Shown here: piece by piece, positions 51,717 through 62,779 of the stretch
Position numbering within the stretch: the first letter of the stretch is position 1
How the letters are laid out: each line of letters begins with the position of its first letter
Assembly (NCBI RefSeq): GCF_001484765.1
Contig: NZ_LLXO01000015.1
Location: 62,001-126,000, forward strand
DNA length: 64,000 bases
Direction: 5' to 3'
Source of the DNA: Entomohabitans teleogrylli
GTDB taxonomy: Bacteria > Pseudomonadota > Gammaproteobacteria > Enterobacterales > Enterobacteriaceae
Translations under genes and position numbers: made by a program
Notes under the pieces: model-generated
Database searches by the model: none
Seen by the model: only the letters and a program-made list of their open reading frames with translations
What the model was told of the DNA's origin: nothing

Positions 51717-51734
51717 CCCGGTTTGCACACCGGG
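51717..51734 (+). promoter_or_regulatory. pyrD leader hairpin (pyrimidine start-site switching)
   Basis: CCCGG, an 8-base loop and CCGGG lie just before the ribosome site CAGGAGAG. In E. coli the equivalent hairpin hides the ribosome site only in transcripts starting at a C when CTP is high. The TACCGCC start region upstream is conserved, so the same control is likely. Confidence 0.75.
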
Positions 51735-51749
51735 AATCCAGGAGAGTTC

Positions 51750-52760
51750 ATGTACTATCCCTTCGTTCGTAAAGCCCTTTTCCAGCTCGATCCCGAGCGC
51801 GCTCATGAATTAACTTTTCAACAACTACGCCGCATTACCGGTACGCCGCTGGAATGGCTGGTACGCCAGAACGTGCCGGCAAAGCCGGTCAGCTGTATGG
51901 GGCTGACTTTTAAAAACCCGCTGGGCCTGGCCGCTGGTCTTGATAAAAACGGCGAGTGCATTGATGCGCTGGGTGCGATGGGGTTTGGCGCTATCGAGAT
52001 AGGCACTGTTACGCCGCGTCCGCAGCCAGGCAATGATAAACCGCGCCTGTTTCGTCTTGTTGAGGCTGAAGGGCTGATTAACCGGATGGGATTTAATAAT
52101 CTCGGGGTCGATCATCTGGTTGAGAATGTTAAAAAATCCCATTTTGATGGCGTGCTGGGGATCAATATTGGTAAGAATAAAGACACGCCGGTCGAGCAGG
52201 GCAAAGACGATTATTTGATCTGTATGGATAAGATCTACCCCTATGCAGGATATATTGCGATCAATATCTCCTCACCAAATACGCCGGGATTACGCAGCCT
52301 ACAGTACGGTGAAGCGCTGGACGATCTTTTATCGGCGATTAAAAATAAGCAGCAAGTGCTGGAAAAGATCCATCATAAATATGTTCCGATCGCTGTAAAG
52401 ATCGCGCCGGATCTTTCTTTGGAAGAATTGATCCAGGTTGCTGACAGTCTGGTTCGCCATAATATCGATGGGGTTATTGCCACCAATACGACACTCGACC
52501 GTAGTCTGGTGCAGGGCATGAAATACTGCGATGAAATGGGTGGATTAAGCGGCCGTCCGGTGCAATTGAAAAGTACTGAAATTATTCGCCGACTGTCAGC
52601 GGAATTAAATGGCCGACTGCCCATCATCGGCGTTGGAGGCATTGATTCGGTGATCGCCGCCAGAGAGAAGATAGCCGCTGGCGCGACATTAGTACAAATC
52701 TATTCGGGATTTATTTTTAAAGGCCCGCCATTAATTAAAGAAATCATCAGCCATATTTGA
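51750..52760 (+). CDS. pyrD: Dihydroorotate dehydrogenase (quinone)
   Basis: A class 2, membrane-associated FMN enzyme of pyrimidine synthesis that passes electrons to quinone; 336 residues as in E. coli. The start at 51750 ([18 protein letters not shown]) is the membrane-binding helix. Motifs include [20 protein letters not shown] and [12 protein letters not shown], holding the catalytic serine. Confidence 0.98.
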   Translation: MYYPFVRKALFQLDPERAHELTFQQLRRITGTPLEWLVRQNVPAKPVSCMGLTFKNPLGLAAGLDKNGECIDALGAMGFGAIEIGTVTPRPQPGNDKPRLFRLVEAEGLINRMGFNNLGVDHLVENVKKSHFDGVLGINIGKNKDTPVEQGKDDYLICMDKIYPYAGYIAINISSPNTPGLRSLQYGEALDDLLSAIKNKQQVLEKIHHKYVPIAVKIAPDLSLEELIQVADSLVRHNIDGVIATNTTLDRSLVQGMKYCDEMGGLSGRPVQLKSTEIIRRLSAELNGRLPIIGVGGIDSVIAAREKIAAGATLVQIYSGFIFKGPPLIKEIISHI

Positions 52761-52780
52761 CCATTGTCGCTTTCTTGTTC

Positions 52781-52806
52781 ACCGGGGCTTTATTTTTCGC
52801 CCCGGT
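52781..52806 (+). terminator. Hairpin terminator after pyrD
   Basis: ACCGGGGC, a 10-base T-rich loop and GCCCCGGT lie 20 bases past the stop. The rest of the gap to zapC shows no gene. Confidence 0.75.
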
Positions 52807-53049
52807 TGCTTTATATTTCATCACAGCTGCTAATTCTCATATTAAGCTTTTTCCTGGTCAGCAACTGAATAATTGAGAAGATCAATAAAGCGTCAGTGAG
52901 ATAATCGCCGGGGACTAAGGTGGTAACTAAATCCCCGGGGCAAATGAATCCAGACAGCACACCTGTAACCTGAACCAGGAAGGGATGCGATAAAAAATGA
53001 AGTTTCAGGGATGTTATTCCTGGTTGATTGAGCGATGAGGTCTGAAATT

Positions 53050-53589
53050 ATGCGTATAAAACCAGACGATAACTGGCGTTGGTATTTTGATGAAGAGCAT
53101 GACCGTATGATGCTCGATTTAGCCAATGGCATGCTGTTTCGTTCGCGTTTCCCGCGTAAGATGCTGACTCCAGATGCCTTTGAAAATACAGGGTTTTGTG
53201 TTGATGATGCGGCGCTCTATTTCTCTTTTGAAGAGAAATGTCGGGCGCTGCGCCTGAGCCGGGAGCAGCAGGCCGAACTGGTGCTTAATGCGCTGGTAGC
53301 GATTCGCTACCTCAAACCGCAGATGCCGAAAAGCTGGCATTTTGTCGCCCATCACCATCACTGGCAGCCTGCGCCGGGAGATGCGGCCTGGGTGCTGGTC
53401 AGCGAAGATAACCGCCAGGTCAGCCTGCTGGTAGTGGAAAGCGGCGGCAATGCGTCACTGTGCCTGCTGGCGCAGGCGGGCTTAACTCTCGCCGGGCGTA
53501 CGATGCAGCTCGGCGATGCGATTAAAGTGATGAACGACAGGCTGATGCCCGCAGAGGCGGAAAACCTCAGCCTGGAGCAGGCGGTTTAA
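53050..53589 (+). CDS. zapC: Cell division protein ZapC
   Basis: A cytoplasmic FtsZ-ring stabilising protein, 179 residues (180 in E. coli). The start at 53050 ([19 protein letters not shown]) is by homology. The C-terminus, NLSLEQAV, matches E. coli. Its stop overlaps convergent ycbX by 4 bases. Confidence 0.96.
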   Translation: MRIKPDDNWRWYFDEEHDRMMLDLANGMLFRSRFPRKMLTPDAFENTGFCVDDAALYFSFEEKCRALRLSREQQAELVLNALVAIRYLKPQMPKSWHFVAHHHHWQPAPGDAAWVLVSEDNRQVSLLVVESGGNASLCLLAQAGLTLAGRTMQLGDAIKVMNDRLMPAEAENLSLEQAV

Positions 53590-54698
53590 CACTTCTCAAG
53601 GCGAATATCGCTGGCCGGGATGCAACTGCAGCACAGGATTGTGCCATCCTCACTTACCGCGCCTTTCTTCAGCGCATTCACTTCACCTGCGGTTAACCGA
53701 ATCCGGCAGCTTCCGCAAATTCCGGCGCGGCAGGAATAGGGGATACGAATACCCTGTTGTTCCAGTTGCTCCAGTAGGATCTGCTGATTGTTTCCCCGGA
53801 ATGTCTGCTGTTGCCAACTGATACTCACCGGGGCCTGCGCACTGACTGACACCTCCAGCGTACTGCTGGTATCGCCTGCGCCATAGGCTCTGGCGGTGCG
53901 GGTGGCGAGGATTTCAACCTGATCCCCGACGCGTACAATGCCGCTATTGCGGGCGATCAGGTTTTGGCCAAAATCGACATCGCCGTTGTCAAGGGCGGTG
54001 CGGAACCCCTGTAACGTCGTTAACGGTTCTGCGCCGGGGTGTTTATGGCCTTTCTCCGGGCTGACTGTGGTGAAGACACAGCGACTACAGGGTTTGACGA
54101 CATCAAACGTTACGCCGCCGATGCGAATCACTTTCCAGCCATCTTCTTCCCAGGGCTGCGCGCCGGCGACCACCAGGTTAGGACGGAATTGCTCCATGCG
54201 GACGCCTGCCGGGCAGCGCTGCTGTAAATCGCGCAGCGAGGCTTCGCTGGTCAGCAGGTATGGATAGCCGTCGGCGAACCCCAGCGGCACCTCTTGATGT
54301 TTTTTTACCCGCCGGGTGGGGATTTCGCCCATCCAGCGCAACTGTACGCTGCGCGAGAAAAATCCGCTCAGCCACTGGTTGATGGCTTCCGGCGCGATAC
54401 GCGCCGTAAAGTGGTTGCCCCATACCTCGGTGGGCGCCGGATCGGGCAGGAAATCGTCGTAGCGAACCGCGGCAGACGTCCCGTCCGGCGCGCTCAGCCA
54501 TAGCCCATCGCGCTGCAGGGCCGGCGTGAAAAGTACCATCTGCGGAAACTGGCGCGCGGTAATAAAAGTGCCGTCCGGCTCGGTAATCATAAAACTGCGA
54601 TCCCCGGACAGACCGCTAAGGCCGGCCAGCGCGTGAGAGACCTGCAGCCCGCGCAGCGATTTTACCGGGTGGATATACAGGCGCGACAACGCAATCAT
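53586..54698 (-). CDS. ycbX: YcbX, MOSC-domain N-hydroxylated base reductase
   Basis: A molybdenum cofactor (MOSC) protein that reduces N-hydroxylated bases such as 6-hydroxylaminopurine. It has 370 residues (369 in E. coli). MOSC domains fill the first 270 residues ([16 protein letters not shown] near the cofactor cysteine). A C-terminal plant-type ferredoxin has the 2Fe-2S cysteines in CRAGICGSC and ILCCSC. Confidence 0.95.
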   Translation of the reverse strand: MIALSRLYIHPVKSLRGLQVSHALAGLSGLSGDRSFMITEPDGTFITARQFPQMVLFTPALQRDGLWLSAPDGTSAAVRYDDFLPDPAPTEVWGNHFTARIAPEAINQWLSGFFSRSVQLRWMGEIPTRRVKKHQEVPLGFADGYPYLLTSEASLRDLQQRCPAGVRMEQFRPNLVVAGAQPWEEDGWKVIRIGGVTFDVVKPCSRCVFTTVSPEKGHKHPGAEPLTTLQGFRTALDNGDVDFGQNLIARNSGIVRVGDQVEILATRTARAYGAGDTSSTLEVSVSAQAPVSISWQQQTFRGNNQQILLEQLEQQGIRIPYSCRAGICGSCRIRLTAGEVNALKKGAVSEDGTILCCSCIPASDIRLEKC

Positions 54699-54798
54699 AA
54701 CGCCCCCTGCGTAATGAAATTAAGAAGGGCAACTTTATGACATGCGTCGTGGATTAGCTATAATGCGCGACAATTTTCTTTTATGCATAAGTGACGAT

Positions 54799-56907
54799 AT
54801 GAAATCTCTGTTTGCCAGTACGGCGCGTGGGCTGGAAGAGCTGTTAAAAACTGAACTGGAGACCCTGGGCGCGGAAAACTGCCGGGTGGTCCAGGGCGGT
54901 GTGCATTACCAGGGCGATGCGCGGCTGGTTTACCGGAGCCTGATGTGGAGCCGGCTGGCTTCGCGGATTTTACTGCCGCTCGCAGAGTGTAAGGTTTACA
55001 GCGATCTGGATCTTTACCTGGGTGCTCAGGCTATCAACTGGACGGAGATGCTGGCGCCGGGGGCCACTTTCGCGGTGCACTTCAGCGGCCTGAATGACAC
55101 GATCCGCAATAGCCAGTATGGCGCTCTGAAAGTGAAAGACGCCATTGTTGATGCTTTTACGCGGCGAAATCTGCCGCGTCCTGATGTTGACCGCGATGCG
55201 CCGGACCTGCGGGTGAATGTCTGGCTGAATAAAGAGATCGCGAGTATCGCCATTGACCTGAGCGGTGACGCGCTGCACCAGCGCGGCTACCGCGATCGCA
55301 CCGGACAAGCGCCGATTAAGGAGACTCTGGCGGCGGCGATTATTTTGCGTTCCGGCTGGCAGCCGGGAACGCCACTACTCGATCCGATGTGCGGTTCCGG
55401 GACGCTGCTAATTGAAGCGGCGATGATCGCCACCGATCGCGCGCCGGGCCTGCATCGTAACCGCTGGGGGTTTAGCGGCTGGGCCGGCCATGATGAATCC
55501 GTGTGGAAAGAGGTACGCACTGAAGCTCAGTTGCGCGCTCGTCGCGGGCTGTCTGGCTATGAGTCGCGCTTCTACGGTTCCGATAATGACAGCCGGGCGA
55601 TTGAGCGGGCGAAAAGTAACGTTCGTCAGGCCGGTCTGGCGGAAATCGTTGCCCTGGAAGTGAAAGATGTTTCCCGTCTCAGTAATCCGCTGCCGGAAGG
55701 GCCGCGCGGTACCGTGGTCAGCAACCCGCCTTATGGCGAACGTCTGGAGAGCGAGCCGGCGCTGATCGCTCTGCACAGCCAACTGGGGCGGTTGTTGAAA
55801 GCACGCTTTGGCGGCTGGAATTTATCATTGTTCAGCGCGGCGCCAGATTTGCTGAACTGCCTGCAACTGCGCGCCGATCGACAGTTCCGGGCTAAAAATG
55901 GTCCACTGGACTGCGTACAGAAGAACTATCGGCTGGCGGAAACTGCCAGCGAAGCTGCGGTGGATGTGGCGGAAGATTACGCCAATCGGTTACGCAAGAA
56001 TATGAAAAAACTCGATAAGTGGGCGCGTCAGGAGGGTATCGAATGCTATCGGCTGTATGATGCCGACCTGCCCGAATACAACGTCGCCGTGGATCGCTAT
56101 GCCGATTGGGTGGTGATCCAGGAGTATGCGCCGCCGAAGACCATTGAACCGGCGAAGGCGCGCCAGCGTCTGTTCGACGTCATTGCCGCAACGCTGTCAG
56201 TGCTGGAGCTGGAACCGGGTAAACTGGTGCTGAAGACCCGCGAACGGCAGAAAGGGAAAAATCAGTATCAAAAAATGGCGGAAAAGGGCAACTTCATGGA
56301 AGTGCGCGAGTACAACGCGCGCTTGTGGGTTAACCTGACCGACTATCTGGATACCGGGTTGTTCCTCGATCACCGAATTGCCCGTCGAACCCTCGGCCAG
56401 ATGAGTAAAGGTAAGGATTTCCTGAATCTGTTTTCCTATACCGGTAGCGCCAGCGTGCATGCAGGCCTGGGCGGCGCACGCAGCACCACGACTGTGGATA
56501 TGTCCCGAACCTATCTTGAGTGGGCGGAGCGCAATTTGCGGCTTAACGGGCTGACCGGGCGGGCGCATCGCCTGATGCAGGCGGATTGCCTGGCATGGCT
56601 GCGCGAGGCGGATGAACAGTTCGACCTGATCTTCATCGATCCGCCTACTTTCTCGAACTCTAAACGGATGGAAGAGACATTTGACGTTCAGCGCGATCAC
56701 CTGCGATTGATGCAGGATCTGCAGCGGCTGCTGCGTCCGGGCGGCACCATTATGTTTTCGAATAACAAGCGAGGGTTCCGCATGGATCTGCCGGGCATGG
56801 CGGCGCTGGGGCTACAGGCGCAGGAAATCACCCAAAAAACCCTGTCTCTGGATTTTGCCCGCAATCGTCAGATCCATAACTGCTGGCTGATCATTCACGC
56901 GAACTAA
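54799..56907 (+). CDS. rlmL: Bifunctional 23S rRNA methyltransferase RlmKL
   Basis: A fused enzyme that makes m2G2445 (RlmL half) and m7G2069 (RlmK half); 702 residues as in E. coli. The start at 54799 ([16 protein letters not shown]) is chosen by homology. It has a THUMP domain, the [15 protein letters not shown] and SNPPYGER motifs of the first methyltransferase, and [13 protein letters not shown] of the second. uup follows after 11 bases. Confidence 0.97.
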   Translation: MKSLFASTARGLEELLKTELETLGAENCRVVQGGVHYQGDARLVYRSLMWSRLASRILLPLAECKVYSDLDLYLGAQAINWTEMLAPGATFAVHFSGLNDTIRNSQYGALKVKDAIVDAFTRRNLPRPDVDRDAPDLRVNVWLNKEIASIAIDLSGDALHQRGYRDRTGQAPIKETLAAAIILRSGWQPGTPLLDPMCGSGTLLIEAAMIATDRAPGLHRNRWGFSGWAGHDESVWKEVRTEAQLRARRGLSGYESRFYGSDNDSRAIERAKSNVRQAGLAEIVALEVKDVSRLSNPLPEGPRGTVVSNPPYGERLESEPALIALHSQLGRLLKARFGGWNLSLFSAAPDLLNCLQLRADRQFRAKNGPLDCVQKNYRLAETASEAAVDVAEDYANRLRKNMKKLDKWARQEGIECYRLYDADLPEYNVAVDRYADWVVIQEYAPPKTIEPAKARQRLFDVIAATLSVLELEPGKLVLKTRERQKGKNQYQKMAEKGNFMEVREYNARLWVNLTDYLDTGLFLDHRIARRTLGQMSKGKDFLNLFSYTGSASVHAGLGGARSTTTVDMSRTYLEWAERNLRLNGLTGRAHRLMQADCLAWLREADEQFDLIFIDPPTFSNSKRMEETFDVQRDHLRLMQDLQRLLRPGGTIMFSNNKRGFRMDLPGMAALGLQAQEITQKTLSLDFARNRQIHNCWLIIHAN

Positions 56908-56918
56908 GGAATAACAAG

Positions 56919-58826
56919 ATGTCTTTAATCAGTATGCACGACGCGTGGCTCTCGTTCAGCGATGCGCCGCTGCTGGATAGCGCCGAATTACATATCGAAG
57001 ATAACGAGCGGGTGTGTCTGGTGGGGCGTAATGGCGCGGGAAAATCCACGCTGATGAAAATTCTCAACCGCGAGTTACCGCTGGATGATGGCCGGCTGGT
57101 TTACGAGCAGGATCTGATCGTGTCGCGGCTGCAACAGGATCCGCCGCGTGATGTTGCCGGTAGCGTGTACGACTTTGTAGCGGAAGGGGTGGCTGAGCAG
57201 GCCGAACATCTCAAGGCCTACCATGAGATTTCCCAGAAGGTGATGAGCGATCCCAGCGAGAAACACCTTAACCAGCTGGCTCGTATCCAGGAGGTACTGG
57301 AGCATCAGGGACTATGGCAACTGGAAAATCGGATCAATGAAGTGCTGACGCAAATGGGCCTTGACGCCGATGCCGCCCTTTCTTCGCTTTCCGGCGGCTG
57401 GCTACGTAAAGCGGCGCTGGGCCGGGCGCTGGTCAGCGCTCCCCGGGTGTTGCTGCTGGATGAACCGACCAACCATCTGGATATCGAAACCATCGACTGG
57501 CTGGAAGGCTTCCTGAAAGGATTCCAGGGCAGCATCGTGTTTATTTCTCATGACCGTTCTTTTATTCGCAATATGGCGACCCGGATTGTCGATCTCGATC
57601 GCGGCAAACTGGTTTCATATCCTGGCGACTATGACCAGTATCTGGTGGCTAAGGAAGAGGCTCTGCGCGTGGAGGAGTTACAGAACGCCGAGTTCGATAA
57701 GAAGCTGGCCCAGGAAGAGGTGTGGATCCGCCAGGGGATCAAAGCGCGCCGTACTCGCAATGAGGGCCGCGTACGCGCCCTGAAAGCGATGCGCCGCGAG
57801 CGCCAGCAACGTCGGGAAGTAATGGGCAGTGCGAAGATGCAGGTAGAAGAAGCGACCCGCTCCGGCAAGATCGTTTTCGAAATTGACAACCTCGACTACC
57901 GTATTGATGACAAAGTTCTGGTGCGCGATTTTTCCGCCCAGGTGCAGCGCGGCGATAAAATTGCCCTGGTGGGGCCAAATGGCTGCGGCAAGACCACGCT
58001 CTTAAAGCTGATGCTCGGCGATCTTCAGCCGCTGAGCGGGCGCATGCATATTGGTACCAAACTGGAAGTCGCCTATTTCGATCAACACCGGGTTGCTCTC
58101 GATCCGGATAAAACCGTGATGGACAACCTGGCGGAAGGCAAACAGGAGGTGATGGTCAACGGACGCTCGCGCCACGTATTGGGCTATCTTCAGGACTTCC
58201 TGTTCCACCCGAAGCGGGCGATGACGCCGGTGCGTGCGCTCTCCGGCGGTGAACGTAACCGCCTGCTGCTGGCGCGTCTGTTTCTGAAACCGAGTAATTT
58301 GCTGATCCTCGACGAACCGACCAACGATCTGGATGTCGAAACGCTGGAATTGCTTGAAGAACTGATTGATGGCTATCAGGGAACGGTTTTGCTGGTCAGC
58401 CACGATCGGCAGTTTGTCGATAATACCGTGACCGAATGCTGGATTTTTGAAGGGGAAGGGCGGATCGGCCAGTATGTCGGCGGCTATCACGATGCGCGCG
58501 GCCAGCAGGCGGCTTCCCAGGCGCTACGTCAGCCGGCGCTGGTAAAAGAGAAACCAGCGGAATCGGCGAAGACAGAAACTGTTAAACGCGCCGGCAGCAA
58601 ACTAAGCTATAACCTGCAGCGTGAACTAGAGCAATTACCTCAACGACTTGAAGCGCTGGAAGCCGAACTGGAAGCACTGCAGGCGCAGGTAGGGGATGCG
58701 GAATTTTTCAATCAACCCCACGATGTGACCCAGAAGGTGCTGTCGGAACTGGCTACGGCGGAGCAGCGTCTCGAAGAGGCTTTCGAACGCTGGGAATACC
58801 TTGAGTCTTTGAAAAACGGCGGCTAA
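56919..58826 (+). CDS. uup: Uup, ABC-F ATPase
   Basis: A soluble ABC-F ATPase that acts on ribosomes and affects precise transposon excision. It has 635 residues, as in E. coli. Two ATPase domains are visible: GRNGAGKSTLMKI with LSGGWLRKAALGRAL, and GPNGCGKTTLLKL with LSGGERNRLLLAR. A C-terminal coiled coil (RELEQLPQRLEALEAELEAL) binds DNA in E. coli. Confidence 0.97.
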   Translation: MSLISMHDAWLSFSDAPLLDSAELHIEDNERVCLVGRNGAGKSTLMKILNRELPLDDGRLVYEQDLIVSRLQQDPPRDVAGSVYDFVAEGVAEQAEHLKAYHEISQKVMSDPSEKHLNQLARIQEVLEHQGLWQLENRINEVLTQMGLDADAALSSLSGGWLRKAALGRALVSAPRVLLLDEPTNHLDIETIDWLEGFLKGFQGSIVFISHDRSFIRNMATRIVDLDRGKLVSYPGDYDQYLVAKEEALRVEELQNAEFDKKLAQEEVWIRQGIKARRTRNEGRVRALKAMRRERQQRREVMGSAKMQVEEATRSGKIVFEIDNLDYRIDDKVLVRDFSAQVQRGDKIALVGPNGCGKTTLLKLMLGDLQPLSGRMHIGTKLEVAYFDQHRVALDPDKTVMDNLAEGKQEVMVNGRSRHVLGYLQDFLFHPKRAMTPVRALSGGERNRLLLARLFLKPSNLLILDEPTNDLDVETLELLEELIDGYQGTVLLVSHDRQFVDNTVTECWIFEGEGRIGQYVGGYHDARGQQAASQALRQPALVKEKPAESAKTETVKRAGSKLSYNLQRELEQLPQRLEALEAELEALQAQVGDAEFFNQPHDVTQKVLSELATAEQRLEEAFERWEYLESLKNGG

Positions 58827-58843
58827 CAGAAGGGAGAGCCGGC

Positions 58844-60112
58844 ATGTGTGAAGTACACCACGCCGAAAAATATATCCTGTGCCCGCAATGCGATCTGCTG
58901 GTGGCGCTGCCGCATCTGGAAAACGGCCATAAGGCGGATTGCCCGCGCTGCGGCACCACCCTGACCACTCAGTGGGAAGCGCCACGCCAGCGACCAACGG
59001 CCTATGCGCTGGCGGCGTTGTTTATGCTGTTTTTGTCCAACCTGTTCCCGTTCATCAACATGAAAGTCGCCGGCGTTACCAGCGAGGTAACGCTGCTGGA
59101 GATTCCCGGCGTGATGTTCTCTGAGGATTACGCCAGCCTCGGTACGTTTTTCATGCTGTTTGTGCAACTGGTGCCAGCGTTTTGCCTGATCACCATTCTG
59201 TTGCTGGTGAATCGGGTCGCTATGCTGCAGGCGTGGAAAAAGCGCCTGGCGCGGGTGCTGTTTCAGTTAAAGACTTGGGGAATGGCGGAGATCTTTCTGG
59301 CCGGCGTGCTGGTGAGTTTTGTCAAACTGATGGCCTATGGGGACATCGGTATTGGCAGCAGTTTTATTCCCTGGTGTTTGTTCTGCGTACTGCAGCTACG
59401 TGCTTTTCAGTGCGTTGACAGACGCTGGCTGTGGGACGATATCGGCGATATGCCCCACTATCAGGTACCGCTGCAGGTTGGCGTGTCGGGTATTCGCCAG
59501 GGGCTGCGTTCCTGCTCCTGCTGTACGGCGATTTTACCCGCCGATCGCGAGCGTTGTCCGCGCTGTAAGGTGAAAGGGCATGTGCGGCGTAAACACAGTC
59601 TGCAGTGGACCATGGCCCTGTTGATTACCTCGATCATGCTGTATCTGCCGGCGAATATTTTGCCAATCATGATAACCGACCTGCTGGGGGATAAAATGCC
59701 GTCCACCATTATGGCGGGGGTGATCCTGCTGTGGAGCGAAGGATCGTACCCGGTTGCGATGGTGATATTTATCGCCAGTATCATGGTGCCGACGCTGAAA
59801 ATGATTGCGATTGCCTGGCTGTGCTGGGATGCCAACGGCCACGGCAGACGCGACAGCGAACGTATGCACTTAATTTATGAAGTCGTGGAGTTTGTCGGGC
59901 GCTGGTCAATGATTGATGTGTTTGTGATAGCCGTACTGTCGGCTCTGGTCAGAATGGGGGCGTTGATGAATATCTATCCGGCTATCGGAGCCCTGATGTT
60001 TGCGCTGGTGGTGATAATGACAATGTTTGCTGCGATGACTTTTGACCCGCGTTTGTCGTGGGATCGCGAGCCTGGTTCAGACCATGAGGAGTCTTCTGAG
60101 CATGGAAAATAA
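58844..60112 (+). CDS. pqiA: Intermembrane transport protein PqiA
   Basis: The inner-membrane component of the Pqi lipid-transport system, 422 residues (417 in E. coli). There are two repeats, each with a four-cysteine zinc ribbon (CPQC/CPRC at the start, CSCC/CPRC near residue 225) followed by four membrane helices. Its 3' end overlaps pqiB by 11 bases. It is SoxRS-induced by paraquat in E. coli. Confidence 0.96.
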   Translation: MCEVHHAEKYILCPQCDLLVALPHLENGHKADCPRCGTTLTTQWEAPRQRPTAYALAALFMLFLSNLFPFINMKVAGVTSEVTLLEIPGVMFSEDYASLGTFFMLFVQLVPAFCLITILLLVNRVAMLQAWKKRLARVLFQLKTWGMAEIFLAGVLVSFVKLMAYGDIGIGSSFIPWCLFCVLQLRAFQCVDRRWLWDDIGDMPHYQVPLQVGVSGIRQGLRSCSCCTAILPADRERCPRCKVKGHVRRKHSLQWTMALLITSIMLYLPANILPIMITDLLGDKMPSTIMAGVILLWSEGSYPVAMVIFIASIMVPTLKMIAIAWLCWDANGHGRRDSERMHLIYEVVEFVGRWSMIDVFVIAVLSALVRMGALMNIYPAIGALMFALVVIMTMFAAMTFDPRLSWDREPGSDHEESSEHGK

Positions 60113-61739
60113 TAGTGGGGAAGCAAAGGTGCGTAAGGTGAAAAACTGGTCGCCGGTGTGGATCTTCCCTATCGTCACGGCGCTGATTGGCGCCTGGATC
60201 CTTTTTTATCACTACAGCCATCAGGGACCGGAGGTGACCTTAATCACCACCAATGCGGAAGGTATTGAGGGCGGAAAAACCGCGATTAAGAGCCGCAGTG
60301 TGGATGTCGGCGTGGTAGAGAGCGCAGTACTGACTGACGATCTGCACCATGTGGAGATTAAAGCGCGGCTGAACGCTGGCATGGAGAAACTGCTGCGCAA
60401 GGATTCAGTCTTCTGGGTGGTGAAACCGCAAATTGGCCGTGAGGGGGTTACCGGGCTGAATACGCTATTGTCCGGGGCTTATATTGAGCTTCAGCCAGGG
60501 ACAAAGGGCGAGGACCAGGAAAGCTATGAACTGCTGGATGCGCCGCCGCTGGCGCCGCCGGATGCTAAAGGGATTCGTATTATCCTGGACAGCAAAAAAG
60601 CGGGGCAGCTTAATCCCGGCGATCCGGTATTGTTCCGCGGTTATCGGGTAGGATCTGTGGAAACCAGCCAGTTTGATCCGGCCACGCGTGCGATGAGCTA
60701 TCAGCTATTTATTAGCGCGCCGAACGATCGCCTGGTGACCAGTAATGTACGCTTCTGGAAAGATACAGGTATCGCTGTGGACATGTCCTCTTCCGGGATG
60801 CGCGTGGAAATGGGCTCGCTGGCGACGCTGTTCAGCGGCGGGGTCAGTTTTGACGTGCCGGAAGGCTGGGATTTAGGCCAGCCGGTCGTCGACCATACTG
60901 AATTCAGGTTGTATGACGATCAGAAAAGCATTCAGGATTCGCTGTATACCCAGCACATCGATTTCCTGATGTTCTTTAAAGATTCCGTGCGCGGTTTGCA
61001 GCCGGGGGCGCCGGTGGAATTCCGCGGTATTCGCCTTGGCACCGTTTCCCGGGTGCCGTTCTTCACTCCGGGGCTGCGTCAGGCGCTGGATGACGATTAC
61101 CGTATTCCGGTGCTGATCCAGATTGAACCAGAGCGGTTGATGAATCAACTTGGCGAGAAAGCCGATTTTGGGCAGATTTCTGAGCTGTTGCAGCGTGGCC
61201 TGCGCGGATCGCTGAAAACCGGCAACCTGGTGACCGGGGCGCTGTATGTCGATCTCGACTTTTATCCTGGTGCGCCAGCAATAAAGGATATGCGCAAGTT
61301 TGATGGTTATACCGTTATTCCGACCGTCGCCAGCGGGCTGGCGCAGATTCAGCAGAAGTTAATGGCGACGCTGGATAAGATCAACGGTCTGCCGCTTAAC
61401 CCGATGATCGAACAGGCGACCAATACCCTGAATGAGAGCCAGCGCACGCTGCGCAATCTGCAGAAGACGTTGGATAATATCAACCAACTGACCTCCAGCA
61501 AGTCAATGCAGCAATTGCCGGAAGATATGCAGAAGACGCTGCGCGAGCTGAACCGCAGTATGCAGGGATTCCAGCCCGGTTCGGCGGCGTATAACAAAAT
61601 GGTGGCGGATATGCAGCGTCTGGATCAGGTCCTGCGCGAGCTTCAGCCGGTATTGCGGACGTTGAATGAGAAGAGCAATGCGCTGGTGTTTGAAGCGAAG
61701 GATAAAAAGGATCCACAGCCGAAGAGGGCGAAAGAATGA
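60102..61739 (+). CDS. pqiB: Intermembrane transport protein PqiB (MCE)
   Basis: A periplasm-spanning MCE protein of 545 residues (546 in E. coli) that forms a hexameric needle for lipid transport. The start at 60102 (MENNSGEAKVRKVKNWSP) is by homology. It has one N-terminal membrane helix, three MCE domains (for example DPVLFRGYRVGSVE and APVEFRGIRLGTVS) and a C-terminal coiled coil. The stop overlaps pqiC by 4 bases. Confidence 0.97.
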   Translation: MENNSGEAKVRKVKNWSPVWIFPIVTALIGAWILFYHYSHQGPEVTLITTNAEGIEGGKTAIKSRSVDVGVVESAVLTDDLHHVEIKARLNAGMEKLLRKDSVFWVVKPQIGREGVTGLNTLLSGAYIELQPGTKGEDQESYELLDAPPLAPPDAKGIRIILDSKKAGQLNPGDPVLFRGYRVGSVETSQFDPATRAMSYQLFISAPNDRLVTSNVRFWKDTGIAVDMSSSGMRVEMGSLATLFSGGVSFDVPEGWDLGQPVVDHTEFRLYDDQKSIQDSLYTQHIDFLMFFKDSVRGLQPGAPVEFRGIRLGTVSRVPFFTPGLRQALDDDYRIPVLIQIEPERLMNQLGEKADFGQISELLQRGLRGSLKTGNLVTGALYVDLDFYPGAPAIKDMRKFDGYTVIPTVASGLAQIQQKLMATLDKINGLPLNPMIEQATNTLNESQRTLRNLQKTLDNINQLTSSKSMQQLPEDMQKTLRELNRSMQGFQPGSAAYNKMVADMQRLDQVLRELQPVLRTLNEKSNALVFEAKDKKDPQPKRAKE

Positions 61740-62299
61740 AAAAGTGGTTACCGCTGGCGCTGACACTGGCGCTGAGCGCCTGTAGCAGCGGGGATAATAA
61801 AACGTATTACCAGTTGCCGTTACCGGTACAGAGCGTATCGCAGGGCACGAATAGTACCGGTCAGCGTCAGCTGTGGGTGGAACAGGTGACAGTGCCGGAT
61901 TTCCTGGCCGGTAATGGGGTGGTCTACCAGACCACCGACGTACAGTACGTTATCGCTACCAGCAATCTGTGGGCCAGCCCGCTGGATCAGCAACTGCGTA
62001 ACGCTCTGGTGGCCAATCTGAGCAGCGCGCTGCCCGGCTGGGTGGTCTCATCGCAGCCGCTGGGTAGCGATCAGGATACTCTAAGCGTCAATGTTACCGG
62101 GTTTCATGGTCGTTATGATGGTCGCACGATCGTCAGCGGTGAATGGCTGTTGAACCATCGTAACCAGATTACCCGGCGTCCGTTCCATATTGAGCTGAAG
62201 CAGACCCAGGATGGTTATGATGAAATGGTCAAAACTCTGGCCATGGCATGGCAACAGGAATCGCGCAATATTGCCTCTCAGGTGTCCCGTTTACCCTAA
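61736..62299 (+). CDS. pqiC: Outer-membrane lipoprotein PqiC
   Basis: A 187-residue lipoprotein (ABC-type auxiliary family), as in E. coli (formerly ymbA). The signal ends in the lipobox LSAC (Cys16), followed by SSGD; with no Asp at +2 it should reach the outer membrane, where it docks PqiB. Confidence 0.95.
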   Translation: MKKWLPLALTLALSACSSGDNKTYYQLPLPVQSVSQGTNSTGQRQLWVEQVTVPDFLAGNGVVYQTTDVQYVIATSNLWASPLDQQLRNALVANLSSALPGWVVSSQPLGSDQDTLSVNVTGFHGRYDGRTIVSGEWLLNHRNQITRRPFHIELKQTQDGYDEMVKTLAMAWQQESRNIASQVSRLP

Positions 62300-62316
62300 T
62301 TTTTGAAGATCGCACG

Positions 62317-62363
62317 AAAAGGTCACAGACGTCTGCTGCGCAGATGCTGTGGCCTTTTCTTTT
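62317..62363 (+). terminator. Terminator after pqiC
   Basis: A long hairpin with outer arms AAAAGGTCACA and TGTGGCCTTTT, an inner stem TCTGC-TGC-GCAGA, and a following CTTTT. Confidence 0.85.
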
Positions 62364-62555
62364 GAGGGCAACAGGTTACTTTGCCTTCCTGGCGCCAGGG
62401 CAAATTCAGACATTCCTTATAGCCGATGAATGTGACATTGGCGTGAATTTTGCGCATTGACGGACGGGGAAATGCAGGTTATTTGTTAATAGTGATTGCA
62501 CATTTTGTAATCACTGTTTTCTTTCCACCAGATCAAAGTATGAGGGAAACGAGGC

Positions 62556-62723
62556 ATGAAGAGACAAAAACGTGATCGCCTGGAACGGGCTCATCAGCGT
62601 GGGTATCAGGCCGGCATTGCCGGACGCTCAAAAGAAATGTGCCCTTATCAGGCGTTGACTCAGAGATCATACTGGATGGGAGGCTGGCGGCAGGCCATGG
62701 AAGACAAGGTCTTGATTGCCTGA
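62556..62723 (+). CDS. rmf: Ribosome modulation factor
   Basis: A 55-residue basic protein that dimerises 70S ribosomes into 100S particles in stationary phase. It begins [20 protein letters not shown] and contains GRSKEMCPYQ, matching E. coli Rmf over its full length. It has no close neighbour on its strand and is followed by a bidirectional terminator. Confidence 0.97.
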   Translation: MKRQKRDRLERAHQRGYQAGIAGRSKEMCPYQALTQRSYWMGGWRQAMEDKVLIA

Positions 62724-62740
62724 TAGTGTCTCTTTAAAAA

Positions 62741-62765
62741 GAAACCTCCGCCGCGCGGAGGTTTC
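62741..62765. terminator. Bidirectional terminator between rmf and fabA
   Basis: A perfect 11-bp stem (GAAACCTCCGC and GCGGAGGTTTC) with a CGC loop between convergent genes; T-rich on the rmf side. Confidence 0.9.
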
Positions 62766-62779
62766 GCCTTTTAGAGGGA

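Noticed and set aside
62248-62460. A 70-codon frame between pqiC and rmf
   Set aside because: It starts inside pqiC, runs through the terminator hairpin and has no recognisable protein features.
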